In this document: positions 27,672-36,257 of the stretch, one piece after another
Position numbering within the stretch: position 1 is the stretch's first letter
Layout: every line of letters begins with the position of its first letter
Assembly: GCF_000350485.1 (NCBI RefSeq)
Contig: NZ_AORV01000002.1
Coordinates: forward strand, 23,188-87,187
Direction: 5' to 3'
Source: Ruminiclostridium cellobioparum subsp. termitidis CT1112
Lineage (GTDB): Bacteria > Bacillota > Clostridia > Acetivibrionales > DSM-1351
Length of the DNA: 64,000 bases
Notes under the pieces: generated by a model
What the model saw: the letters and a program-made list of their open reading frames with translations, nothing else
Databases searched by the model: none
What the model was told of the DNA's origin: nothing
Program-made: the position numbers and the translations under genes

Positions 27672-28499
27672 CTATACAAATGGATTATAGAACCGGCTCC
27701 CGCCCGCAAAGGTTATGATAACTGCAATTACAGCCAGTATAACAAGGGCCGATATAACCGCAAAATCCAGCCTTTTCATTTTCTTTGCAGCATACCAGGT
27801 TCTTTTGTTTTTCTTTCCGAAGCCCCGCAATTCCATTGCATTGCTGATGGTATCGATCCTGTCCATACTTGAAAAGAACAAAGGTATCAGCACCGCAGCC
27901 ACATTTTTTATTCTTTTCAAAAGGCTTACCTTCCTTGACATGTCTATCCCCCTGGCTTGCTGGGCCTGGGATACAATGACATAATCCCGCTGCATGTCAG
28001 GTATGTACCGCAGGGTTATGGCTACAGCATAACTTATTTTATAGCTTAGACCGATCTTATTTAAGGATGAAGCAAATTCACTGGGGTTGGTAGTCAGTAT
28101 GAAAAGCAGTGCAATCGGTATTATTGTGAAATACTTCAGTGCCACATTCATCTCATAAAAAAGCTGCTGGACGGTAAGATTGTAATTCCCGAATAAATGT
28201 ACAATCTGAGTCCTGCTCTGATATATTTTTACACCCTCTTCAGGCGAAAAAATAAAGATGGCTATCAGGTTGATACAAAGGAATACCAGTATCAGCTTCA
28301 GGACAAAGGCTATATCTTCAAAGTCTACTTTTGAGACTCTGAAGATGACCAGGCTCACAACAAACATAAATAATAACAGCCTGGTGTCATATGTGATCAT
28401 ACTGGCCAACGACCAGATCAGAAAATAAAGAAGTTTGGTGGTTCCGCTCAGTGAGTGGATGACACTTCCCTTATCGCTATAACTTAACATCCGTGCCAT
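27672..28499 (-). CDS. ECF transporter transmembrane (T) component
   Basis: 275-residue EcfT-type membrane protein. SYSDKGSVIHSLSGTTKLLYFL start, about five membrane segments, and the AQQARGID coupling motif plus MELRGFG second motif that contact the ATPases. ATG 28499 is taken, 10 nt after GGAGGATACGG, overlapping the end of the ATPase gene by 23 nt; a longer reading to 28547 lacks a signal. It completes a set with the ATPase and S component upstream. Confidence 0.9.
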   Translation of the reverse strand: MARMLSYSDKGSVIHSLSGTTKLLYFLIWSLASMITYDTRLLLFMFVVSLVIFRVSKVDFEDIAFVLKLILVFLCINLIAIFIFSPEEGVKIYQSRTQIVHLFGNYNLTVQQLFYEMNVALKYFTIIPIALLFILTTNPSEFASSLNKIGLSYKISYAVAITLRYIPDMQRDYVIVSQAQQARGIDMSRKVSLLKRIKNVAAVLIPLFFSSMDRIDTISNAMELRGFGKKNKRTWYAAKKMKRLDFAVISALVILAVIAVIITFAGGSRFYNPFV

Positions 28500-30204
28500 T
28501 TGACCGTATCCTCCTGTCATAATCAATGAAATGCTGCACAAAGGCACGTGAGTCCTTTATCCCCGTTCTCATGGCCAATTCATACAGGGAAGTCCTCTTC
28601 AGGCTTGCCTTATTTATAATTTCATCATTTGTGAGAATCGAGGCAGGCCGGGCATCTGCAATTACCCTTCCACCCGCCAATACAACCGAACGTTCGGTAT
28701 ACTCCAGCAAAAGATGCATGTCGTGGGTTATCATCAATATTGTTGTACCCCTCTCACGGTTCAATTTCAGCAAAAATTCCATAAATTCGGTATAATGCCT
28801 GAAATCCTGGCCTGCAGTGGGTTCATCCAGTATTATAACCTCCGGATTCAACACGAGGATTGAGGCTATTGTCACCCTCTTCTTTTGTCCGTAACTCAGT
28901 GCTGAAATTGGCCAGTTCCTGAACTCATACAATCCGCAGATCTTTAAGACGTCAAAAACACGGCCGTCAATTTCCTCCTTGCTTTTGCCTCTGGTGACAA
29001 GTCCCAGGGCCACTTCATCAAAGAGCATGGGCTTTGAAAGCATATGGTTTGGATTTTGCATTACAAGCCCGATCTTCTGTGCTCTCTCTGCAATACTGTC
29101 TGTATCCAGACTCTTTCCGTTGAGTGATATGGTGCCGGCAGAAGTTTTTTCGAACCCGCATATTATTTTTGAAAGAGTGGATTTTCCCGCTCCGTTCTGC
29201 CCCACAAGCCCCACCATTTCACCTTTATAAATATCAAAATTAATATCCGTTAATACCTGCCTGTTTTTCTCATAGCCGAAGCTTATATTTTTCAATTCCA
29301 GAATCTTTGAACTCTGAGGTTCATTAAGCTCCGGAATATTATTCTCATGCCATTTGACAAGCTTGTCTTTTAAATCCTCCAATACTATGGAATTAATATG
29401 CTCAGGATGAATTGAAGCCGAAATATCGCAGCCGGCATACTTCAAGGAAGTGATATATAAGGGTTCCCGGATTCCCGTTTTCTTTAGAATATCTGAGGAG
29501 AGCAGTTCGGAAGGAACCGTATCTGCAACAATCCGCCCTTCGGTCATAACTATGACCCTGTCCACACTGCAGTGAAGCACATCCTCAAGCCTGTGTTCCA
29601 CTATCAGTATGGTAGCTTTTGAATCTCTGTGTATCCTGTCAATCAGCTCCATTGCATATTTTCCCGTTGCGGGGTCAAGGTTTGCCAGCGGCTCATCAAA
29701 AAGTAATATATCGACATTATCCACAAGCACGCCTCCAAGAGACACCCTTTGCTTCTGTCCTCCTGACAGGGCCTGGGGAGAGTGGCCCATATATTGGGTC
29801 AATTCCACTATTCCGGCAGTTTCTGCCACCCGCCCCAGCATTTCGGACTGTTCCATACAATCATTTTCCAGTGAGAAAGCAATATCCTCTGCTACGGTAA
29901 GGCCCACAAACTGTCCATCGGTGTCCTGAAGAACCGTTCCTACCAGTTTGGACAGCCCGAATATGCCAAGCTCGGCCGGGTTCTGATCCTTGATCCTCAA
30001 ATCCCCCTCTGTTACGCCTGCATAAGAAAAAGGCACCAGCCCATTTATGCAATTTGCCAGTGTCGATTTGCCCGAGCCGGAAGGTCCCACAATCAGAACC
30101 TTTTCACCCTCATATATTGTTAGATTTATATCTGACAGAGAAGGTAACTTTTGAACACGATATTTGAAAGAAAAATTTTTAAATTCAATTACAGCTTTTC
30201 TCAT
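28477..30204 (-). CDS. ECF transporter ATPase with two fused nucleotide-binding domains
   Basis: 575 residues, two complete ABC domains in tandem. Domain 1 has [20 protein letters not shown] and LLFDEPLANLD; domain 2 has VGQNGAGKST, LSYGQKKRVT and IILDEPTAGQD. It replaces the usual EcfA1/EcfA2 pair in one chain (YkoD-like). AGAGGAAACT precedes ATG 30204. It energises the S component encoded just upstream. A hairpin in the 172-bp gap to the S gene may lower its expression relative to the S component. Confidence 0.93.
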   Translation of the reverse strand: MRKAVIEFKNFSFKYRVQKLPSLSDINLTIYEGEKVLIVGPSGSGKSTLANCINGLVPFSYAGVTEGDLRIKDQNPAELGIFGLSKLVGTVLQDTDGQFVGLTVAEDIAFSLENDCMEQSEMLGRVAETAGIVELTQYMGHSPQALSGGQKQRVSLGGVLVDNVDILLFDEPLANLDPATGKYAMELIDRIHRDSKATILIVEHRLEDVLHCSVDRVIVMTEGRIVADTVPSELLSSDILKKTGIREPLYITSLKYAGCDISASIHPEHINSIVLEDLKDKLVKWHENNIPELNEPQSSKILELKNISFGYEKNRQVLTDINFDIYKGEMVGLVGQNGAGKSTLSKIICGFEKTSAGTISLNGKSLDTDSIAERAQKIGLVMQNPNHMLSKPMLFDEVALGLVTRGKSKEEIDGRVFDVLKICGLYEFRNWPISALSYGQKKRVTIASILVLNPEVIILDEPTAGQDFRHYTEFMEFLLKLNRERGTTILMITHDMHLLLEYTERSVVLAGGRVIADARPASILTNDEIINKASLKRTSLYELAMRTGIKDSRAFVQHFIDYDRRIRSNGTDVKL

Positions 30205-30218
30205 AGTTTCCTCTGTGT

Positions 30219-30250
30219 AAAAAAGTGGCTGTATCAAACAACCACTTTTT
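30219..30250. terminator. Hairpin between ECF S component and ATPase genes
   Basis: AAAAAGTGG...CCACTTTTT stem, T-rich on both strands, so it can act as a partial terminator inside the operon. Confidence 0.65.
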
Positions 30251-30375
30251 AATGTTTCATAATTATTATTTCAGTAAACTGGTATGTATCTACTATGTAT
30301 TCGCCATATTACTATGCATTTGCCATGATTTTTCCACATATCTTTCCGGACTTGCTCCTGCAGGGAGGGAATGCC

Positions 30376-30948
30376 TCAGGCTTCCTTCTCCAGACTTGAG
30401 TTCTTTACACGTATTTTGGAATACGCAAACGCAAGGATGGTTCCGACAATAAGTGTTACGGCCCCGTTAACCGCAAATGCAGTCACACCCTGTGCAAAAA
30501 CCTTGTCGGATGGTTCCGCATATATCAGTATGTCAAGTACGGGTGCTACCAGTATCCACGCAACAGCATTGGCTAAAAATTGGTTGATATTAAATATAAG
30601 AGCCTGCTTGCTTCCAAAACCGCCTTCATAAATTTTCAGCTTTTTAAAGGTTAAACCAACCAGCAGTCCGTATACGGCATCGGCTATTACCCAGCTCCAC
30701 CACACTCCGCCATAAAACAGCGCATCACCAAGTGTATGTGAAATCAGCCCTGTGAACAATCCTGCCACAGGCCCGAAAATAGCACCTATTATGGCGATAA
30801 CTGCCGCATTGAACTGAAGTCTTGTGTTGGGAATAAAACCGACAGGAATACTGACCTGGTATATGGCAACAACCAAAGCCGCTCCTATACCTATTGCAAC
30901 AATTGTTTTAATTGCCAGACCTCTTCTTCCGGTGTTTAAATTGCTCAT
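30376..30948 (-). CDS. ECF transporter substrate-specific (S) component, UPF0397-like
   Basis: 190-residue membrane protein with about five to six segments. N-terminal KTIVAIGIGAALVVAIYQVS and central NAAVIAIIGAIFGPVAGLFT followed by HTLGDALFYGGVWWSWVIAD match the UPF0397 type of S protein. Substrate unknown; relatives sit with YkoD/YkoC-like partners as here. ATG 30948 follows the GGAGGTTAAT of R2 at 5-nt spacing. The frame stays open through R2 for 65 more codons, so a longer product cannot be excluded but has no ribosome-binding site. Confidence 0.88.
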   Translation of the reverse strand: MSNLNTGRRGLAIKTIVAIGIGAALVVAIYQVSIPVGFIPNTRLQFNAAVIAIIGAIFGPVAGLFTGLISHTLGDALFYGGVWWSWVIADAVYGLLVGLTFKKLKIYEGGFGSKQALIFNINQFLANAVAWILVAPVLDILIYAEPSDKVFAQGVTAFAVNGAVTLIVGTILAFAYSKIRVKNSSLEKEA

Positions 30949-30950
30949 AT

Positions 30951-31153
30951 TAACCTCCATGAGCCGCTTAGCGGCCACAAAATTGTAATGAAATCTCTTC
31001 ACTCCCTCATCCGCTATAAGGCGAATAAAGGAGGTTAATTGGCCATGTGCGCTTTCAAAGTATTGGTAAATACTTTGAATATTTCGCACGGCCATAAATT
31101 CACAGGTTAGTTTTGGAAGACAATCGCAAGTGAAGTCTTTCAAGCTAACCTCC
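30951..31153 (-). promoter_or_regulatory. R2 leader element, copy 1 (single unit)
   Basis: In RNA orientation: GGAGGTTAG (31153-31145), a small stem, a very long hairpin GGCCGTGCG...CGCACATGGCC (about 31038-31092) with an inner CAAAGTATT/AATACTTTG stem, then AATTAACCTCC, a roughly 50-nt linker, the hairpin GCCGC-TAA-GCGGC, and ATGGAGGTTAAT touching the start codon. The repeat period between the two GGAGGTTA copies is 195 bp. ATTAACCTCC is a perfect 10-nt complement of the downstream GGAGGTTAAT and can also pair with the upstream GGAGGTTA, so exclusive structures are possible. Same element at 52580, 52774 and 63939. Confidence 0.8.
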
Positions 31154-31415
31154 TACAACTAATAAAAAATAATAGTCCGGATTATATTCTGTTCAAGTTA
31201 TTTACTTGAGAAAATACTACCGGACCAACCATATTAAAAATATCATATCTAAATGTCTATTTCAACATTATTTACCAATATTATTACATATATTTAACAT
31301 AAAATATGGAACTAAAGGATATATACAAGCCAAACCGACAGCAATCACCATTTTGCTGCCTGATATTGCAGGTTATTATAGGCTATTATTACAGGTTGTT
31401 GCAGGATATTGCAGG
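31154..31415. other. Region upstream of R2 copy 1
   Basis: AT-rich stretch between the AIM24-like gene and R2. It contains a hairpin with GGTCCGG/CCGGACT arms and an inner CTCAAGT/ACTTGA pair (about 31170-31230), and near the AIM24 stop short imperfect repeats of TATTGCAGG/TTGCAGG. No ORF seen. Confidence 0.5.
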
Positions 31416-32186
31416 CTAATATTTGTTGTCTCCGCCGAACAGTCCTCCAAGTATGCCTCCGCCTATACCTCCGATACCCGACTGCTGCTCTCTGTTTCGT
31501 GTACCTGCCGAGGTCAATCTGTCGGCAAGCCTTGAGAGAGGCAGGCTCTGCAGATAAACCATACCCGGGCCGGTCATCTTAGCCAGGAATAAACCTTCCC
31601 CGCCAAACAATGCGTTCTTGAAACCGCCCACAAACTCGATATCATAATCGACGCTTGGTGAGAATGCCACCAGACATCCGGTATCTACCTTAAGGGTTTC
31701 GCCCGGAAGCAGGTTCTTCTGAATTATGGTTCCGCCCGAATGTACAAAAGCCATGCCGTTTCCCACAAGTCTCTGGAGAATAAAACCCTCACCGCCGAAG
31801 AAACCGGCACCAAGCTTTTTGGTAAAGGCTATTTCTATGTCAACTCCATTGGCGGCACATAAAAAGGCATCCTTCTGACAAAGAAAGTTTCCTCCAACAC
31901 TTGCAAGATCTATGGGTATTATTTTTCCGGGATAGGGTGCGGAAAAAGCCATATGCTTTTTTGACGGGCTGCTGTTATAAAAAGTGGTTATAAAGAAGCT
32001 TTCACCTGTGAGCATTCTCTTAAACCCTTTAAATGCACCTCCGTCTGTTGATGTCTGCATTATAATTCCGTCTTCCATATACATCATGGCACCGGCTTCG
32101 GCCCTGACACCTTCCGACGGGTCAAGCTCCACCTCTACCATCTGCATATCGTCTCCCAGGATTTTGTAATCAATAACATCGGCCAT
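31416..32186 (-). CDS. AIM24/TIGR00266 family protein
   Basis: 256 residues with the beta-rich AIM24 fold: [22 protein letters not shown], an internal [15 protein letters not shown] block and [23 protein letters not shown], ending in a Gly-rich tail. Bacterial relatives resemble the TRAP-like fold and have no established enzymatic role; AIM24 in yeast mitochondria supports membrane organisation. The start at 32186 has AGGAGGTTAATT before it, a natural ribosome-binding site of the same sequence that R2 duplicates elsewhere. Confidence 0.88.
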   Translation of the reverse strand: MADVIDYKILGDDMQMVEVELDPSEGVRAEAGAMMYMEDGIIMQTSTDGGAFKGFKRMLTGESFFITTFYNSSPSKKHMAFSAPYPGKIIPIDLASVGGNFLCQKDAFLCAANGVDIEIAFTKKLGAGFFGGEGFILQRLVGNGMAFVHSGGTIIQKNLLPGETLKVDTGCLVAFSPSVDYDIEFVGGFKNALFGGEGLFLAKMTGPGMVYLQSLPLSRLADRLTSAGTRNREQQSGIGGIGGGILGGLFGGDNKY

Positions 32187-32310
32187 AATTAACCTCCTAA
32201 AATAAAATATTTCATTACAAACGCTGAACTTTTTCAATTTAAATAATGGTAAGCGCTGATATAATTATATTATACGAGATTAATTAAAAACAGTCTGCCT
32301 TGTCAAAATA

Positions 32311-33336
32311 TTACATTTTATTAATTCTGCTTCCAATCCATTGCGAATAAGGCCGGGCATATTTCGACGCAAGCAGGATTGCCTCCACCATGCTCACTTC
32401 ACTTGCCGTTCCCTTTCCCGCTATATCATAGGCAGTTCCATGGTCGACCGAGGTTCTCAGGAACGGCAGGCCTAATGTAATTGCTATGGTCCTTTCAAAA
32501 TCCAGAGTCTTTGTGGCTATATGCCCCTGATCGTGATAGAGCGAAAGCACTGAATTGTATTTTCCCATAAGGGCCTGGTGGAACACCGAGTCGGCACCTA
32601 CCGGTCCCACCACCCTGTACCCGCGGCTTTTTGCTTTTTCTACGGCAGGGACAATCTGCTCCATATCCTCGTTTCCAAAGAGCCCGTTATCACCGCTGTG
32701 CGGATTCAAGCCTGCCACGGCCATAGTCCCCTCTGTTATCCCCAGGCTTTCAAGTGCTCCGGTACACCTGTCTATATAGTCCAGCAGCCTTTGCTCGGTA
32801 ACCATTTCACAGGCCCTTTTGAGCGGGACATGCCGAGATAGGAAGAACACCCTCATTCCTCTAACTTCAAACATGGTCAGAGGGTCTTCGGTATTTGTAA
32901 GTCCGGCCAGTATTTCCGTATGCCCTATAAAATCCACATTTCCGGCTTTTAAGGCAGGCTTGTTGATAGGTGTCGTCGCAATAGCTGCCAGTTCACCATT
33001 TAGAGCCAGTTCCACCGATTTTTTAATATATTCATAGGATGCCAGCCCATTCTGTGCCTGAACAATACCATAGCTGAATTTTTCATGAGCTATATTGTTC
33101 AGGTCTATCACATTTATGGCTCGGCTTGAGAATTGACCTTCATCACTTTTTTTAATAACCCTGACTTCCGAATCCAGTTTACATATTTCAACCGACTTTC
33201 TTATTGCTTCTGCATCCCCGATAACAACCGGCCTGCATACATCATAAATGTCTTCATGCACCAGTGCCTTAACTGTTATTTCAGGTCCTACCCCTGCCGG
33301 ATCTCCCATGGGAATGCCGATAAAAGGCTTTGTCAT
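32311..33336 (-). CDS. PdxA-family 4-phosphate dehydrogenase
   Basis: 341 residues; NAD-dependent oxidative decarboxylase of the PdxA family. [14 protein letters not shown] start, metal-ligand histidines in [14 protein letters not shown] and LYHDQGH. Family members act on 4-phosphohydroxy-threonine (vitamin B6) or, for PdxA2 types, on D-threonate or D-erythronate 4-phosphate. No pdxJ or sugar-acid kinase is adjacent, so the substrate is open; Clostridia with PdxST usually lack the pdxA route, which favours PdxA2. ATCGGAGGTAATAT precedes the ATG. Confidence 0.9.
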   Translation of the reverse strand: MTKPFIGIPMGDPAGVGPEITVKALVHEDIYDVCRPVVIGDAEAIRKSVEICKLDSEVRVIKKSDEGQFSSRAINVIDLNNIAHEKFSYGIVQAQNGLASYEYIKKSVELALNGELAAIATTPINKPALKAGNVDFIGHTEILAGLTNTEDPLTMFEVRGMRVFFLSRHVPLKRACEMVTEQRLLDYIDRCTGALESLGITEGTMAVAGLNPHSGDNGLFGNEDMEQIVPAVEKAKSRGYRVVGPVGADSVFHQALMGKYNSVLSLYHDQGHIATKTLDFERTIAITLGLPFLRTSVDHGTAYDIAGKGTASEVSMVEAILLASKYARPYSQWIGSRINKM

Positions 33337-33362
33337 ATATTACCTCCGATAATGTGAATTTT

Positions 33363-33818
33363 TTATCTTTTCCAATTTTGCAACTCAATGAAATTACCTT
33401 CCGGGTCTCTGACATAGACGGCGGTAAGCAAACCCAGTTTAGGGTATTCTTTTTTGACAATTTCCCCGATAGGCCTCCCTCCATGTGAAATCACAGCCTC
33501 CAGCACCTTTTCCACATCATCCACATGAAAGGCCAGATGCCCCAGGCCCCGCAGATTTATTGCCTGCCCATCGCTCCTGTCGTTTTCCGGAGAGTACTCG
33601 AAAATCTCAAGAGTGGGTCCGTCTTCATAGCCCGGCAGGCTCAAATGTATTCCTCTGACTCTAACGCCAGGAATTCCAGTCAATTTATCTATCCATTCTC
33701 CCGCCAGGTCCCTTTCAGGGTATGTGGGTCTGCAGCCCAAAACTTCAATATAAAATTGTGCCAGACTTCTCCAATCCCTGGCTATCAAATTTGTGTGAAC
33801 ATATTTAATATTTTTCAT
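33363..33818 (-). CDS. VOC superfamily (glyoxalase/dioxygenase-like) protein
   Basis: 151 residues with two beta-alpha-beta-beta-beta modules. KYVHTNLIARDWRSLAQFY start, GLGHLAFHVDDVEKVLEAV middle and VYVRDPEGNFIELQNW end carry likely metal ligands (His, His, Glu). Substrate not inferable. GAGGTGTTGGC precedes the ATG; it is 26 bp upstream of the PdxA-family gene and likely co-transcribed with it. Confidence 0.88.
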   Translation of the reverse strand: MKNIKYVHTNLIARDWRSLAQFYIEVLGCRPTYPERDLAGEWIDKLTGIPGVRVRGIHLSLPGYEDGPTLEIFEYSPENDRSDGQAINLRGLGHLAFHVDDVEKVLEAVISHGGRPIGEIVKKEYPKLGLLTAVYVRDPEGNFIELQNWKR

Positions 33819-33974
33819 GCCAACACCTCACAATGTAAATATGTATTTATTGTATATCATTTTGCAAATACATAAAACTTTGTTTGATAAAAAAGCCGAG
33901 GCCTTTTCACCAAAAAAGTATCTGCAGGATTACAAAAGTGCATTGACCAGTTAAAATAATTTTTTGCAAAAACA

Positions 33975-34008
33975 GGCCTGCCTGAATCACTTTCGATACA
34001 GGCAGGCC
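33975..34008 (-). terminator. Terminator of the GntR/ABC operon
   Basis: GGCCTGCCTG/CAGGCAGGCC perfect 10-bp stem with T-rich minus-strand tail, downstream of the permease stop. Confidence 0.85.
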
Positions 34009-34051
34009 ATCTATATGCACTCTCTTTACTCTCTTTACTGTCTTTAAATAT

Positions 34052-34789
34052 CTACTCCTTTACTGTAGCCGTTTTTACCAGCATGAAGCATAATACGGCC
34101 ACAACGGCTGCTTCAACAGTAAGTGACAACACCGGAATATAGGGATTTACCCCGTATTTCAACCCTCCAAAAATCAGGAAAACATTTCCGATATATTTAA
34201 AAATCCGCCCCTCTGTAACAGTAGCATCTATAATTGGAAGTACTATTGTAAACCATACCGGGACACCTATGGATACCGCTATCTTGGTCAGCTTTGACAT
34301 TCTATAATAAAGACTTGTAATCAAATATCCCCCGATATAGGCAGAGAGGTATATGGTTATATCCCACAGGAAAGTCACTAAAATTACCACAGCCCCGGAG
34401 GTTACTGCTGCCCAGCTCCCATAAATCTGAAGAAAGGTCGATCTGTAATCAAAGAACATGGAAAAGATGTTGGAATAAGCAGTATCTATTGCAGCCATCG
34501 CTCCGCACACCGTCAGCGCTGCCAGCAAAAACCCTTTAAACTGCAGCTTCCTTGGAATACTGTTTATTGATAAAAACAGGAAGTTTTGTTTAAAAGAATT
34601 CAGCCCTGCAATGAATAAAAAAATCATTGCAGCCATTTCCCCGCCTCCGGAATAACTCTCACCTTCACCTGCCGAAACATTGACTATAATACCGATCATG
34701 GAAACACCAACAGCCATGATGATATAAAATATCATTACACTTGTTTTTATATCTGAAAGATAATATTTGACAACTGATTTCAATCTCAT
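34052..34789 (-). CDS. ABC transporter permease (ABC-2-like membrane subunit)
   Basis: 245-residue membrane protein with six hydrophobic segments, no clear catalytic motif. It follows the ATPase gene by 15 bp and shares the operon with a YtrA-type regulator, a layout typical of small regulated exporters. ATG 34789 chosen with GGAGAAATT 9 nt upstream; TTG 34795 is inside the spacing. Confidence 0.82.
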   Translation of the reverse strand: MRLKSVVKYYLSDIKTSVMIFYIIMAVGVSMIGIIVNVSAGEGESYSGGGEMAAMIFLFIAGLNSFKQNFLFLSINSIPRKLQFKGFLLAALTVCGAMAAIDTAYSNIFSMFFDYRSTFLQIYGSWAAVTSGAVVILVTFLWDITIYLSAYIGGYLITSLYYRMSKLTKIAVSIGVPVWFTIVLPIIDATVTEGRIFKYIGNVFLIFGGLKYGVNPYIPVLSLTVEAAVVAVLCFMLVKTATVKE

Positions 34790-34804
34790 ATTCAATTTCT
34801 CCTA

Positions 34805-35656
34805 TCACTGATTAGTCATCTGGATAAACAGCTTTTGCAGATCCAGCTTTGAAATTTCAAGTCCCGACGGAATTTTTTCCTTTTCGGCTTTTTCGAGAAT
34901 ATATGCGGTTTTAAGTCCTCCAAGGGTGTTAACTCCCAGCACTTTCTTTCCCTGCATAAAGCCGTCTACCGCAGAGGCAGCTCCGGATACCGCATATCCC
35001 TGGGAAAGGACTTTTTCAACTGAATCCTGGAGTATCAATTTACCGCTTTTTATGACTATGACATCCTCTATTATATCAGCGGCCTCCTCTATCAAATGGG
35101 TTGATATAACTATCGTCCTTGGTCTTTCGCCATAGGCCTGAAGAAGTTCCTTATAAAACAATTCCCTGTGATTTGCATCCAGGCCCAGTACCGGCTCATC
35201 CAGAAGAATTACCGGAGCATTGCAGGCCAAAGAAACAATAATTTTAAAGATTGATTTATAACCTGTTGAAAGTTCTTTAATCTTTTTGCCTGTTTTTAAC
35301 AGGAATTTATCACATAAGGCTGAGGCATAATCAGTATCAAAACCGGGATAAAACTCTTTTGTCCACTTAAAGGCCTTTTTCACGGTCATGCCTTCCGGAT
35401 AAAAGTTGGCCTCTGTCATGAAATACACCTTTGACAGGGCATCATCATTTTCAGAAACCTTCTCTCCTTCCAGCAGTATCTCTCCATACGTCGGAAATAT
35501 CCTGTTTGTAATAAGATTGAGCAGGGTTGTTTTTCCGGCCCCGTTTCTGCCCAGAAGTCCGTATATCTTATTGGCTTCAAGATTCAGTGAAACATTGTCA
35601 AGTGCAGTTGTATTTCCAAATACTTTTGTAATATTCTTTATTTCGATATGGCTCAT
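34805..35656 (-). CDS. ABC transporter ATP-binding protein
   Basis: 283 residues. Walker A LLGRNGAGKTT, signature region KELSTGYKS (ATPase signature deviates from LSGGQ, as in YtrB-like proteins), Walker B VILLDEPVLGLD, H-loop VISTHLIEEAA. Overlaps the regulator gene by 4 nt, so the two are translationally coupled. Confidence 0.92.
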   Translation of the reverse strand: MSHIEIKNITKVFGNTTALDNVSLNLEANKIYGLLGRNGAGKTTLLNLITNRIFPTYGEILLEGEKVSENDDALSKVYFMTEANFYPEGMTVKKAFKWTKEFYPGFDTDYASALCDKFLLKTGKKIKELSTGYKSIFKIIVSLACNAPVILLDEPVLGLDANHRELFYKELLQAYGERPRTIVISTHLIEEAADIIEDVIVIKSGKLILQDSVEKVLSQGYAVSGAASAVDGFMQGKKVLGVNTLGGLKTAYILEKAEKEKIPSGLEISKLDLQKLFIQMTNQ

Positions 35657-36021
35657 TTCTCAAACCCTCTTTCCAACATTTTCAGTATGTCCTCTTTTGT
35701 AATAGAAAGCTTTCTGGCCTCTAAAATCATAGACGTAACATAGTCTTCAAAAAAAGTCTCTTTTCTCTTGTCAAGAATTTTCTCCTTTGCACCTGTTGAT
35801 ACAAACATACCTACACCCCTTTTCTTATAAACTATCCCATCGTCCACCAACCTGTTTATACCCTTCAGTGCAGTAGCCGGATTGATTTTGTAGCTTACTG
35901 AAATTTCCGTTGTTGAGGGGATCTGTGTTTCCTCCTGATATGCGCCCGACAGCACAGCATCTTCTATTTCTTCAGCCAATTGCAGATATATGGGTTTTTC
36001 CGAATCAAAATTCAAATTCAA
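35653..36021 (-). CDS. GntR-family (YtrA subfamily) transcriptional regulator
   Basis: 122 residues. N-terminal winged helix (KPIYLQLAEEIEDAVLSGAY, then TTEISVSYKINPATALKGIN as recognition region) and a short C-terminal helical dimer domain, the YtrA layout. It starts with TTG at 36021, preceded by GGTGGTGATATA. It probably represses its own operon through the AACCG repeats listed next. Inducer unknown; YtrA systems often answer to cell-wall stress or antimicrobials. Confidence 0.9.
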   Translation of the reverse strand: MNLNFDSEKPIYLQLAEEIEDAVLSGAYQEETQIPSTTEISVSYKINPATALKGINRLVDDGIVYKKRGVGMFVSTGAKEKILDKRKETFFEDYVTSMILEARKLSITKEDILKMLERGFEK

Positions 36022-36035
36022 TATATCACCACCTG

Positions 36036-36056
36036 TTAATCGGTTAAACGGTTAAT
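36036..36056. promoter_or_regulatory. Putative operator of the GntR/ABC operon
   Basis: On the minus strand TTAACCG-TTTAACCG-ATTAAC: two AACCG direct repeats 8 bp apart flanked by TTAA/ATTAA, lying between the -10 and the start codon, the usual place for a YtrA-type repressor. Confidence 0.55.
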
Positions 36057-36070
36057 TACTTATGTAACTA

Positions 36071-36099
36071 ACTATAAAACCAATTAAATTAAATGTCAA
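36071..36099 (-). promoter_or_regulatory. SigA-type promoter of the GntR/ABC operon
   Basis: TTGACA (36094-36099), 17-bp spacer, TATAGT (36071-36076); very close to consensus. Confidence 0.8.
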
Positions 36100-36257
36100 T
36101 ATTTTTTTTATAATTAAATAAAAATTAATTCATTAAAACATACTTTAGGGCACAAAATACGTATATACTATCAGTGAAAATGACTTCCAATAATAGGCAT
36201 TCGGCGGGGGTCCAATTAAATAATAATTATGTCTTCAATACCCGGAGAGGAGATAAC

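Noticed and set aside
27672..28547. Longer version of the ECF T component starting at 28547
   Set aside because: The extra 16 residues overlap the ATPase domain end and lack a ribosome-binding site; ATG 28499 has GGAGGATACGG.
30951..31153. R2 as an integron attC site
   Set aside because: The conserved ends (TAACCTCC/GGAGGTTA) do not fit the RYYYAAC/GTTRRRY core, and no integrase or cassette ORFs are present.
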